From: Cornus controversa
Taxonomy: Eukaryota > Streptophyta > Magnoliopsida > Cornales > Cornaceae
Direction: 5' to 3'
Assembly: GCA_026545225.1 (NCBI GenBank)
Contig: CM048847.1
Coordinates: 3,038,001-3,102,000 of the forward strand
DNA length: 64,000 bases
Below, in pieces: positions 22,404 through 34,500 of this stretch. The position numbers and the translations under genes were made by a program. The notes beneath the pieces were generated by a model. That model did no database searches and had not been told where the DNA came from. It saw only the letters and a program-made list of their open reading frames with translations. Positions within the stretch are counted from its first letter, which is position 1, and each line of letters starts with the position of its first letter.

Positions 22404-24888
22404 GTTTCTCCAAAACCAATCCTTACCAGACGTCATTCTCTCCAATGATCGTCACCATCTCTTTCCACACACCCTAGGCGCTACACTTGCAACACCTAAC
22501 TCGTAAGTCTCAAGTCTTGCACAACAGTGCATCTCGACTGCCGTAAGGCAATATAACCACTTCCATGACACGGCTGAGTGACTCCTACGCCCATGTACGG
22601 TTCACTCACGAAATCCTCTGAAGCACTTGCTTCCTAGAGTCCACAGTCTCTACCTCAAGACCTATCCAGTCCATCTCTATCTCTAGTCTAAGGCAACACC
22701 TTTGACTAATCATATCAATCACTCACCATGATACTTCCCTATAATCCGGGATCATCAATACTCAAAGTCATTCTTATATTATCAAACATGACTTTCAATT
22801 TCTGGCATACCATTCCCGGGCTTAGTCTAATATCCTGGGCATCATCACAACACAATCCACATCAATCCAGTGCACATCACAAGCGCACTAACCAGCAAGG
22901 CACATGACAGTGTACTCGCCGATAAAAACAACACAAACAGTGTACTTGCCGCAGCAAGCCACATCATCCTGCCCAGTCTCATAGATTACAACCCACTGGA
23001 ATCCAATGCCAAGTCTAGGATCTTACATCCCACTAATTTCACAATCTTATTATTCAAGAGGAGATCCATTTCCCATTTTCATCTTTCACACCAAGGAGCC
23101 AGTTGACAATTAGAGAGAATTCCTTTCATATTAGCACTTCACTTTAGACAACCCTCATCAATGAAAGTTTGAGGTCACCTACAGTAGCCAAACAGCAGCC
23201 ATACAGTGGCCGCAGCCCACTGCGTCTACACGTCCACTGCGTCCACCTCTCCCCTTCACGGCAAGAAATTATCCTCACTTCAAATACCATATGTCAGGAT
23301 CCTCGTCCACTATCAACCCATCCTTCTCTTAACATCATATCCACACTATAATCCAACTGCATCTATCATGCGCATATCCCAGCACACCACTGAGGTCAAG
23401 GCACATAAGGAGTGCACTTGTTAAAACAAATCATCCAGTCCCGTCCATTTTTGTGGACTACGTTCCATTGGCATTTAGTGCCAAGATTAGGGTTTTACAT
23501 GCCCTTAACTTCACAAATCTCATTTCCTAAGGAATGAATCCAATTTACTTACTCGTCCATTAATCCTAACGGACGTTTTCGGCTTCCCGGGTATTTATCC
23601 ATTCCTTTCCAGCATCTCCTTTGAGACTCCAAGATCCTGACTGCTTCGTCTAGGACCCTACAAATCCTTCCATGCATCACTATCGCATTAAGTCATCATG
23701 TGTCCGCTGACTCCAAGAATTAGGTCAATTCTGAGTCCTCTTCGTTGTGCAATGATTACAACGCAAATCTGAATCACCAAACTCTTGGTTTGGGAACTAC
23801 AAGGTAAACCACACCTTTCTCCACAATTCCAGACTCATACTCTCAAAGTCTATCACTACGTGTTTATTTCAACATCACAGTCCACTTGGTTTCAAACCTC
23901 TACCCAGGTTTACAAATCCTCAAAACCAGAACTTCTAGGTAACTACATGTCACTACTAGCCATGCAACGCAAAATGCAACACAAAAGGGTAATGCACAGT
24001 CACATGAATCATATATACCACATAGCATATAACATACAACATGCTAATCACATAAACACGTACCATGCATGATATGACATATGATGCATAAATCAAGACC
24101 CTAGCCCTCGGGCTAACACCAGGAAAATACCTCTGACCATACACGGTCCTGGTACCTCCTCTGCTTGAGCAAGCGTGTAAAACACGGCCCAGTCCCCCTA
24201 GTATACACACATACTAGAACACAACATCTATAGTGGTTCAAACCAACCTACTCTCATCCTCTATACCCATTGGTAAACACCTACCAATCTATCCACATCT
24301 GTAGTCGAAGGTAGTATCCTTGACTATCTACACCAATCACTTTCAGTGACATATCCCTACTGTTGGGGATTCTTTACCTGTCGTCATCCAGACGAAACAA
24401 CTCAACATCCACAAGAGCCGGCGCATCGTAAGAGAAGCGCTAATCCAAGAAAAATGTCTGGCCAGGCCACTTTTCCCAGTTAGCCCAACTCCGGCAACAT
24501 GCCTTCCTTGTATCCCATCTCAATTGCCAACCTCGGCAAAACACTTACCAACAACACATCATAAGCCCCTAAGTATTTCTAAGGACTTAAACTCTCGCAA
24601 TATCCCTTGCGGTATCTCTTCATTGCTCACTAATGAGACTTAGTCACCAAATCAAAATCCAAACTCAACCAACTTTGGGAGTATTACCAATCAAAATCTG
24701 TTTCACACACCAACACTTTGATCTTTCATTAGGATTGCTCAAACCGAGCAAGTCATTCCACTACCGTCCATAGGTATTCGAACCTACGACTTTGATACCC
24801 TAGGTTTTCAAACCTAATGCTTTAACAGCAATCCAGAGTTCCTCAAATCCTCACCCTTACCCGTCGCCCCTAGGTATTCTAACCTAGA
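22404..24888 (-). other. Non-coding interior of the retroelement
   Basis: About 2.5 kb lies between the polypurine tract and primer-binding site. Only short frames (the longest about 95 codons) occur in either direction. None shows a zinc knuckle, the aspartic protease D-T/S-G motif, the reverse transcriptase YxDD motif or an integrase HHCC/DDE pattern. Visible structure is limited to a degenerate internal duplication (about 22940-23070 against 23413-23550) and three 16-bp palindromes near the primer-binding site. By analogy with LARDs, the interior may be kept for packaging or dimerisation of the RNA; nothing in the sequence proves this. Confidence 0.8.
24771..24800 (-). repeat. Degenerate second copy of the primer-binding-site region
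   Basis: The plus-strand bases TAGGTATTCGAACCTA followed by CGACTTTGATACC lie exactly 100 bp from TAGGTATTCTAACCTA followed by GAGCTCTGATACC at 24871. The second is the true primer-binding-site context and the first is a decayed duplicate. A third palindrome of the same form, TAGGTTTTCAAACCTA, lies between them at 24801-24816. The duplicate would pair poorly with the tRNA and is probably non-functional. Confidence 0.6.
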
Positions 24889-24900
24889 GCTCTGATACCA
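24889..24900 (-). promoter_or_regulatory. Primer-binding site (initiator tRNA-Met)
   Basis: On the minus strand these bases read TGGTATCAGAGC, complementary to the 3' end of plant initiator methionine tRNA. The site lies three bases (GGA) inside the right LTR. tRNA annealing here would prime minus-strand DNA synthesis by a reverse transcriptase supplied in trans. The site fixes the element's orientation. Confidence 0.93.
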
Positions 24901-25926
24901 TCCTGTCACGCCCCGATTCCCGAGGCCCGGAAACCGAGGTGTGAACCCCGTGAGATCACCCTCACGACATAACCTCCACCTGATCATACAATTCGATTTC
25001 CTATTATTTTTACGAAAATCGGGCATGACCCATTCTAAATAATCAGCTCCTGGCATATTACACCTGCTTTACAATTCATATGGACACTTCTGGGCACGTG
25101 TCCCCCCAGCATTTATATCTAACAATAAATATGGACACTTCTGGGCCCGTGTCCCCCCAATATTTCTACAACATGCATAAACAATCATAAATATACATGC
25201 CTCAGTCCTTGAATATCCGTATTAAATACATACATCACATGAATAAATACAATTGAAGGAACTGAATCAATATAAATCGCTTTATACATTTAATCCAAAT
25301 GTAAAGCATCTATCTATCCACTATCCTGGATATACACTAGATTCTAAGGAATCTAGATACTACCTCTGCAACCGGTGCTGTCAGTTTCCCCAACTGACTC
25401 CAAAACCAGCAATACCTGCAAAACCTGGGAGGGGGTGAGCTCAAAGGCCCAACAAGGTATGTAGAACCATACTATCACCGCTGCAGCAGGTCGATCCTCA
25501 CATATTCTCAAAAATATGCATGCACTTAAATATATCACAATATTTAAGACCATGCTCTACCTAGCATGCATAAACCAATGATGTATGTGGCTACTCTAGC
25601 ACATATGAACATGCATAATCCACAACTTATGATTTTGGGAATCATTTATCAACATGCTTGAAAGCAGTAAACATTCCGCACCAATATGTATATAGAACAT
25701 ATATGTTTACACATTTACATAAACGATGTAAATCAACTACCACATCTCCTACTCGTCAAGTAGCACATCTCAAATGCAATATAGATGCATTTAAACATAA
25801 AAACGTGCTTAACAGATAAACACATGAGCATAAAGGTATTTTCACCTTCTACGGTCATAATCCGATACATGATACAAGCACCAAAGCTTGCACATACTCT
25901 CACTCTCGGTCCTCATCCGATACCCC

Positions 25927-26331
25927 CACATGATTGGCCCGCTCCGAGGATCATGTGACCTAGGACAACTCCGATAACCAACCTATGACCTGGACCACTC
26001 CGAAAGGTCATCCTACTCTGGCAATGTATAGGATTGCCATTATGTGAGGGGACAGCTCCGAGGCTCACCTTCATTGGACATCCTCCGATTCCCAGGCTTT
26101 AAGCCTTAGCATGGCGGGTCCACTCCGAGGGCCATACTTGTTAGACATGCTTCGATGGCAATATATTGGCTTGCCTAGTCGTGAGGGGGCAACTCCGAAG
26201 CTCACAAATGTTGGACATACTCCGATTCTAGGCATAAAGTCCTCGTATGGCGGGTCCACTCCGAGGGCCATACGTAGTGGATGATTATACCACTTCTCGT
26301 GACACGGTTGGACCACTCCGAAGTCCCGTGT
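25927..26331 (-). repeat. Array of seven CTCCGA-loop hairpins, right LTR
   Basis: This is the +6881 copy of the left-LTR hairpin array, with one substitution at 26143 that lies between hairpins. All seven stems remain perfectly paired. Being in the 5' LTR of the sense strand, it may lie in the transcript leader or in the promoter region, depending on where transcription starts. Confidence 0.85.
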
Positions 26332-26395
26332 ACCTCTTTTTGCGTTAGTTTTCCCGCAACCTCCCCTATATGCAATATGGATGCATACGTAATCC

Positions 26396-27211
26396 AGCAT
26401 TTTATTTTATGCTATCCCAATGCACCAGCTAGTATATAAGTACATAGCATGCATTTCTTTCTACCTAAACCCACATATAACCACGTATGTGTCATTTCCC
26501 ACCTATACATGCAATATGAATGCATATATACACAGCATAATACTTTCATGCTTCAACCCATGCTTATGAATACTAAAAAGAAGTATTTAGCATACTTTTC
26601 ACCGCATTCTAACACATATAGCACATATATGTTCAAAACCTGCATAACACCTCACATATGCAAAACACTTCAATCTTAGCACGTTTTTATCATGCTATAA
26701 CCAATGCATACATTTTCTATAAATAGATAGCATGCATTTCATTCACGTAACCCTACATGTAAACACGTACATGTCAAATCATGCATATAAATCACATATG
26801 CACTTACACTAGCATAAATATAGTTATGCTCTCATTCAATGCATGTATTCATTACAAGTAGCTAATATGCATTCCAATCACAATATATATACACATATAT
26901 ATGTATATTACGTCACCCACGTATGTATCAAGAACATATAAAACAGTTAGCACATTTCATGCTTTTCAAATGCTCGCCAAAAGTTAAATTCAACTTAGCA
27001 TGCATTTCTACCACTGCAACCATATATATATAATCACATATATATGTATATATACTGAACATCATGCATAAGAACCACATATGCATACAAGACAACACAT
27101 AGTCAAACGTGCATTATTTAGCATACTTTTCATAGACTTTAATCTATACATACATGCATATCACAATGCAAATAGGCGATAAATCTAACATGGTATCGCT
27201 TCCCAAACCCA
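26396..27211 (-). repeat. Degenerate ~120-142-bp tandem repeat, right LTR
   Basis: This is the same six-unit repeat as in the left LTR, shifted by 6881 bases, with no difference noticed by eye. Confidence 0.65.
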
Positions 27212-28731
27212 CACGTACATATATATATACACACGCATATATATATCCTCTCACATCCCATGTATGTACAACATCCACCTATACCCACATATATATAAAC
27301 ACCTATATATACATGAATATACACATACCACATATGATCAAATTAAGACATATGTAAATTACTCAACATAAATAAAATGTACGTAAGAGATAGAGGCAAG
27401 AATCAACTTGCCTTAAGTCCTGCTCTCAACCGGTCCGTGCCTGCAAATCGGCCTCTACCAAGTCCGGTCCAGTCCCGTGTTCAAGTCACACACGATAATC
27501 CTCTGAACCATTTCCTTCGGCGCCAGCCTAAGGAACCATCATCAATACTACCTCAATCCTTCCACGGTAGTCCCATCATGGCTGCCACCGTGAGCAAAGT
27601 CCCGCCAAATCATAACCAGCTGTGAATCCCTCTAGTTCGGCTACCCAAAACAACCCACAACCCGAGTTGCCAACCGAACCCCATGTGCAACTCACCCACA
27701 ACTCACTGCTAAGCCGAACCCGCTAGCAACCAAATCAAACCGCTACCATGGCCGAAACGGCCTTCACTCAAGGCCACAAGTCCGAACACCATCAACCGAT
27801 TCAAATCCAACCCATAATCCATCCGAACATTAGGACCCTCATCAAGCCCAATTTCTACCATGTACACACCATCACCATCATCAAGTTACCCACCTGACAC
27901 TTGGTTCAACAATGCATAAGGGTGCCCAAGTTTTAGAAGTGGAGATCATACAAAAAGAAGACCCAGTTATGGCACTGTCCAAGCACCACCGAGAACCAAA
28001 CCCACTTTAATCAAAGCGACTACCCAAAATTGAACCACCAAGGCGGAGCCTCCACTAGCCACTACTGTAACCTCACGGCTGCAACTCCCAAACCAGCCGA
28101 AGTCAAACACCAACCAAACTGTGATCAACGGAGCACCAAACAGCCCCTAACCTCGAGCCACCCTCCTGCTGCCAAACGGCCCCTCCGGTGCCACCATGTG
28201 CACCCTCAACCCTCAACAATACAGCCACCACCAAACCCGGAAGAGAGTACCCGAACGGTCCCCATAACTAGCCGATCGAACCCACCAGTCGAAGACCATC
28301 ACCGGTCTCGGCACCTTCAACCCAAGGCACCACCATCTTTGGTCAATCAACCCTCACCCACGGCCGGCCCAAGGAAGCCCAGCCGTGAACCCAATCAAGC
28401 ACCACCAAGCTCGATCCGAAGCCCCCACTGAACCAAACATGACCCAGTCGTGCTCAGCCCCAAATTCGAACCACCCACAGCCACTTCCGGCACCAACTGC
28501 ACCAGAAACAACCAAGGAGAACCCACCTGCAACCGTCGCCGGCCACCCACCACGGAAGACCCGTCCGAACCAGCCGAGCTCAACCCACAACTCCAGCCGC
28601 GAAACCCTCGGTCTCGGCCAGCAACCCGCAACCGGCCACCGCCGTCGCCGTCGGCCGCCACTCCAGCCGCTGCCGGCGCACCGCCTTCGCCGTCGCCCAG
28701 GCGGAGCCCCGCCGTGAGCACCCCGAGCCAC

Positions 28732-28848
28732 CTCCTCCTTCTTCTCCCGATTCTCTCTCGGTTCTCTCTTTCTCTCTCCCCGATTCTCTTTCTTCTCTTC
28801 TTTTTCTTTTCTTTTCTTTTTCTTTTCTTTTCTTTCTTCTTTTCTTTT
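28732..28848 (-). repeat. Polypurine run on sense strand, right LTR
   Basis: This is the +6881 copy of the polypyrimidine/polypurine run. In the 5' LTR of the sense strand it lies about 390-505 bases from the LTR start, a location compatible with a U3 promoter element, though no transcription start can be placed. Confidence 0.85.
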
Positions 28849-29236
28849 GTCCACAACTTTTCTCTACATTACCCACAGCCACATGTATATACATAATACA
28901 TACAATATATATATATATATGTATATTTTTATCACATGGGCATCTAATTATACATACACATATGTATATACATCACCACATACTCTTGCCCCTCCACAAG
29001 CACAAAATTACGAATGTGCACCACTATTTCTCCATAATTGCATAAGGCCCCCCATATATTTATAATTAAATATAAATATGGATACTATGTATATATATAT
29101 ATATATATACACATATTCTCACCTTCCACTTGTCTAGAAATATATCCACGCCCTTTCCGGAATTTATTTAATCCGAAAAAAATTTAATCCGGTCCAAAAT
29201 CGCCCGGAACCGGTCAAAATAACCCCGGTCCTTACA

Positions 29237-29241
29237 ACTTC
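29237..29241. repeat. Target-site duplication, right copy (ACTTC)
   Basis: ACTTC directly follows the terminal CTTACA of the right LTR and leads into TCTTGGAATGCG, the expected continuation of the class A monomer. It matches the left copy exactly. Confidence 0.96.
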
Positions 29242-29292
29242 TCTTGGAATGCGATTTTTGAATCAAAATAACTCAAATGAAACAAGTTTAAA
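29242..29292 (+). repeat. Class A monomer interrupted by the LTR element (right piece)
   Basis: The sequence TCTTGGAATGCG to the next GGTAGCTTGCTA landmark completes the monomer begun at 17338. Confidence 0.92.
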
Positions 29293-31501
29293 ATGGTCGG
29301 TAGCTTGCTATTTGCTTCCTTTAGATGTCCAAATGGTCGAATTTGGAACAAAGCACCATACGGTTGTGATGAAGATCGGATCGACATGTTCGTCACTTCT
29401 TTTGGATGCTTTGATGGTCTAATTTGGAAAAAAGAAACTTACGATTCTGATTATGGCACGACTTCTCAAGGAATGGGTTTTTGAATCAGAACAACTCAAA
29501 CTAAACTTGTTTAAAATCCTTGATAGCTTGGGAATTGTTTCTTTTACTTTTCCAGATGGTTGAAGTTGGCATAGAGCACCATACGGTTGTGATCATTCAT
29601 GAGTGCAGCAAGGAATTACTATTTTTGATTCAGGAGGTCCTGATGGTTGAATTTGGCATAAAGCAATGTATAATTCTAAGTATGGCACGATTTCACGTGG
29701 ATTGGACTTTTCGAATCAGGACAAGTAAAACGAAATAAGTTCGAAACCGTTGTTGTCATTCTCTATTTTTCTGAACATCCAGATGGTCAATTCTAGCACA
29801 AAGTGCCATACGGTTGTCGTCATGCCTGATTATTACAAGCAATTGTTCTTTTCAACTCAGAACAACTGAAACAAACATGGATGAAGATCGGATCGACATG
29901 CTCGTCGTTTCTTTGGGACGCTTTGATGGTTTCATTTAGAAAAAAGCAGCGTACGATTAGTATTATGGGATGACTTCTCTTGGAATGCAGTTTTCGAATC
30001 AAAACAACTCAAATGAAACAAGTTTAAAATGGTCGGTAGCTTGCTAATTGTTTCCTTTAGATGTCCAAACGGTCGAACTTGGAACGAAGCACCATACGGT
30101 TGTGATGAAGATCGGATTGACATATTCGTCACTTCTTTTGGATGCTTTGATGGTCTAATTTGGAAAAAAGAAACTTACGATTCTGATTATGGCACGACTT
30201 CTCAAGGAATAGGTTTTTGAATCAGAACAACTCAAACTAAACTTGTTTAAAATCCTCGGTAGCTTGGGAATTGTTTCTTTTACTTTTCCAGATGGTTGAA
30301 GTTGGCATAGAGCACCATACGGTTGTGATCATTCATGAGTGCAGCAAGGAATTACTATTTTTGATTCAGGACGTCCTGACGGTTGAATTTGGCATAAAGC
30401 AACGTATAATTCTAGGTGTGGCACGATTTCACGTGGATTGGGACTTTTCGAATCAGGACAAGTCGAATGAAACAAGTTCGAAACCGTTGTTGTCATTCTC
30501 TATTCTTCTGGAAATCTAGATGGTCAATTCTAGCACAAAGTGCCATACGGTTGTCGTCATGGCTGATTATTGCAAGCAATTGTTCTTTACGACTCAGAAC
30601 AACTCAAACCAACATGGATGAAGATCGGATCGACATGCTCGTCGTTTCTTTGGGACGCTTTGATGGTTTTATTTAGAAAAAAAGCATCGTACGATTAGTA
30701 TTATGGCACGACTTCTCTGGGAATGTGGTTTTCTAATCAAAATAACTCAAATGAAACAAGTTTAAAATGGTTGGTAGCTTGCTAATTGTTTTCGCTAGAT
30801 GTCCAAACGGTCAAATTTGGAACAAAGCACCATACGGTTTTGATGAAGTTCGGATTGACATGTTCGTCGCTTCTTTTGGATGCTTTGATGGTCTAATATG
30901 GAAAAAAGAAACTTACGATTCTGATTATGGCACGACTTCTCAAGAATGGGCTTTTGAATCAGAACAACTCAAACTAAACTTGTTTAAAATCCTTGATAGC
31001 TTGGGAATTGTTTCTTTTACTTTTCCAGATGGTTGAAGTTGGCATAGAGCACCATACGGTTGTGATCATTCATGAGTGCAGCAAGGAATTACTATTTTTG
31101 ATTCAGGATGTCCTGATGGTTGAATTTGGCATAAAGCAATGTATAATTCTAAGTATGGCTCGATTTGACGTGGATTGGACTTTTCGAATCAGGACAAGTA
31201 AAACGAAACAAGTTCGAAACCGTTGTTGTCATTCTCTATTTTTCTGAACATCCAGATGGTCAATTCTAGCACAAAGCGCCATACGGTTGTCGTCATCCCT
31301 GATTATTACAAGCAATTGTTCTTTTCAACTCAGAACAACTCAAACAAAGATGGATGAAGATCGGATCGACATGCTCGTCGTTTCTTTGGGACGTTTTGAT
31401 GGTTTCATTTAGAAAAAAGCAGCGTACGATTAGTATTATGGCACGACTTCTCTTGGAATACGGTTTTCGAATCAAAACAACTCAAATGAAACAAGTTTAA
31501 A
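29293..31501 (+). repeat. B, C and D monomers completing the sixth ABCD repeat
   Basis: Monomers start at 29293 (B), 30029 (C) and 30767 (D). With the split A monomer they give 2945 bp. They carry private changes (GCTTCC near 29316, GATTATGGGATGACTTC as in the B-to-C region, GTCGCTTC near 30866), so this copy is more diverged than copies 2-4. Confidence 0.9.
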
Positions 31502-34500
31502 TTGGTCGGTAGCTTGCTAATTGTTTCCTTTAGATGTCCAAATGGTCGAACTTGGAACGAAGCACCGTACGGTTATGATGAAGATCGGATTGACATATTC
31601 GTCACTTCTTTTGGATGCTTTGATGGTCTAATTTGGAAAAAAGAAACTTACGATTCTGATTATGGCACGACTTCTCAAGGAATAGGTTTTTGAATCAGAA
31701 CAACTCAAACTAAACTTGTTTAAAATCCTCGGTAGCTTGGGAATTGTTTCTTTTACTTTTCCAGATGGTTGAAGTTGGCATAGAGCACCATACGGTTGTG
31801 ATCATTCATGAGTACAGCAAGGAATTACTATTTTTGATTCAGGACGTCCTGACGGTTGAATTTGGCATAAAGCAACGTATAATTCTAGGTATGGCACGAT
31901 TTCACGTGGATTGGGACTTTTCGAATCAGGACAAGTCGAATGAAACAAGTTCGAAACCGTTGTTGTCATTCTCTATTCTTCTAGAAATCTAGATGGTCAA
32001 TTCTAGCACAAAGTGCCATACGGTTGTCGTCATGGCTGATTATTGTAAGCAATTGTTCTTTACGACTCAGAACAACTCAAACCAACATGGATGAAGATCG
32101 GATCGACATGCTCGTCGTTTCTTTGGGACGCTTTGATGGTTTTATTTAGAAAAAAAGCATCGTACGATTAGTATTATGGCACGACTTCTCTGGGAATGTG
32201 GTTTTCTAATCAAAACAACTCAAATGAAACAAGTTTAAAATGGTTGGTAGCTTGCTAATTGTTTTCGCTAGATGTCCAAACGGTCAAATTTGGAACAAAG
32301 CACCATACGGTTTTGATGAAGTTCGGATTGACATGTTCGTCACTTCTTTTGGATGCTTTGATGGTCTAATATGGAAAAAAGAAACTTACGATTCTGATTA
32401 TGGCACGACTTCTCAAGAATGGGCTTTTGAATCAGAACAACTCAAACTAAACTTGTTTAAAATCCTTGATAGCTTGGGAATTGTTTCTTTTACTTTTCCA
32501 GATGGTTGAAGTTGGCATAGAGCACTATACGGTTGTGATCATTCATGAGTGCAGCAAGGAATTACAATTTCTGATTCAGGATGTCCTGATGGTTGAATTT
32601 GGCATAAAGCAATGTATAATTCTAAGTATGGCACGATTTGACGTGGATTGGACTTTTCGAATCAGGACAAGTAAAACGAAACAAGTTCGAAACCGTTGTT
32701 GTCATTCTCTATTTTTCTGAACATCCAGATGGTCAATTCTAGCACAAAGCGCCATACGGTTGTCGTCATGCCTGATTATTACAAGCAATTGTTCTTTTCG
32801 ACTCAGAACAACTCAAACAAACATGGATGAAGATCGGATCGACATGCTCGTCGTTTCTTTGGGACGCTTTGAAGGTTTCATTTAGATAAAACCAGCGTAC
32901 GATTAGTATTATGGCACGACTTCTCTTGGAATGCGGTTTTCGAATCAAAACAACTCAAATGAAACAAGTTTAAAATGGTCGGTAGCTTGCTAATTGTTTC
33001 CTTTAGATGTCCAAACGGTCGAACTTGGAACGAAGCACCATACGGTTGTGATGAAGATCGGATTGACATGTTCGTCACTTCTTTTGGATGCTTTGATGAT
33101 CTAATTTAGAAAAAAGAAACTTACGATTCTGATTATGGCACGACTTCTCAAGGAATAGGTTTTTGAATCAGAACAACTCAAACTAAACTTGTTTAAAATC
33201 CTCGCTAGCTTGGGAATTGTTTCTTTTACTTTTCCAGATGGTTGAAGTTGGTATAGAGCACCATACGGTTGTGATCATTCATGAGTGCAGCAAGGAATTA
33301 CTATTTTTCATTCAGGACGTCCTGACGGTTGAATTTGGCATAAAGCAACGTATAATTCTAGGTATGGCACGATTTCACGTGGATTGTGACTTTTCGAATC
33401 AGGACAAGTCAAATGAAACAAGTTTGAAACCGTTGTTGTCATTCTCTATTCTTCTGGAAATCCAGATGGTCAATTCTAGCACAAAACGCCATACGGTTGT
33501 CGTCATGCCTGATTATTACAAGCAATTGTTCTTTTCAACTCAGAACAACTCAAACAAACATGGATGAAGATCGGATCGACATGCTCGTCGTTTCTTTGGG
33601 ACGCTTTGATGGTTTCATTTAGAAAAAAGCAGCGTACGATTAGTATTATGGCATGACTTCTCTTGGAATGCAGTTTTCGAATCAAAACAACTCAAATGAA
33701 ACAAGTTTAAAATGGTCGGTAGCTTGCTAATTGTTTCCTTTAGATGTCCAAACGGTCGAACTTGGAACGAAGCACCATACGGTTGTGATGAAGATCGGAT
33801 TGACATATTCGTCACTTCTTTTGGATGCTTTGATGGTCTAATTTGGAAAAAAGAAACTTACGATTCTGATTATGGCACGACTTCTCAAGGAATAGGTTTT
33901 TGAATCAGAACAACTCAAACTAAACTTGTTTAAAATCCTCGGTAGCTTGGGAATTGTTTCTTTTACTTTTCCAGATGGTTGAAGTTGGCATAGAGCACCA
34001 TACAGTTGTGATCATTCATGAGTGCAGCAAGGAATTACTATTTTTGATTCAGGACGTCCTGACGGTTGAATTTGGCATAAAGTAACGTATAATTCTAGGT
34101 GTGGCACGATTTCACGTGGATTGGGTCTTTTCGAATCAGGACAAGTCGAATGAAACAAGTTCGAAACCGTTGTTGTCATTCTCTATTCTTCTGGAAATCT
34201 AGATGGTCAATTCTAGCACAAAGTGCCATACGGTTGTCGTCATGGCTGATTATTGTAAGCAATTGTTCTTTACGACTCAGAACAACTCAAACCAACATGG
34301 ATGAAGATCGGATCGACATGCTCGTCGTTTCTTTGGGACGCTTTGATGGTTTTATTTAGAAAAAAAGCATCGTACGATTAGTATTATGGCACGACTTCTC
34401 TGGGAATGTGGTTTTCTAATCAAAATAACTCAAATAAAACAAGTTTAAAATGGTTGGTAGCTTGCTAATTGTTTTCGCTAGATGTCCAAACGGTCAAATT

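Larger units (their letters stand above)
18023..29236 (-). mobile_element. Non-autonomous long-LTR retrotransposon (LARD-like, probably Ty3/gypsy-derived)
   Basis: This is a complete 11,214-bp element: 4333-bp LTR, 2548-bp interior, 4333-bp LTR, flanked by ACTTC. The LTRs start TG and end CA. On the minus strand the order is LTR, spacer GGA, primer-binding site TGGTATCAGAGC, interior, polypurine tract, LTR, so the sense strand is minus. The interior lacks gag, protease, reverse transcriptase, RNase H and integrase; only short unrelated frames occur. LTRs longer than 4 kb around a short non-coding interior match large retrotransposon derivatives (LARDs, first described in Triticeae), which rely on proteins from autonomous relatives. 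The four LTR differences found by eye indicate a recent insertion. Assignment to Ty3/gypsy rests on the polypurine tract context and a possible pol stub, and is less certain than the element itself. Confidence 0.93.
24904..29236 (-). repeat. Right LTR (5' LTR in sense orientation), 4333 bp
   Basis: The length and ends are the same as in the left LTR. Since the sense strand is minus, this copy would carry the promoter for the element transcript, starting somewhere inside the LTR and running toward lower coordinates into the primer-binding site. Differences from the left copy lie at 25805, 26143, 28304 and 29189. All internal repeats are shifted by +6881. Confidence 0.96.

Noticed and set aside
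24771..24786. tRNA gene suggested by a T-arm-like GGTTCGAATACC on the minus strand
   Set aside because: No A box, acceptor stem or anticodon arm can be folded around it. The motif is one of three related palindromes and part of a duplicated primer-binding-site context.
22356..24903. Hidden gag-pol genes in the retroelement interior
   Set aside because: No frame exceeds about 95 codons and no zinc knuckle, protease, reverse transcriptase or integrase motif is visible on either strand. Only a doubtful terminal stub is seen.
18023..29236. Direct repeat pair read as a segmental duplication of host sequence
   Set aside because: The TG/CA ends, five-base target duplication, primer-binding site and polypurine tract show that the 4333-bp pair are LTRs of one inserted element.
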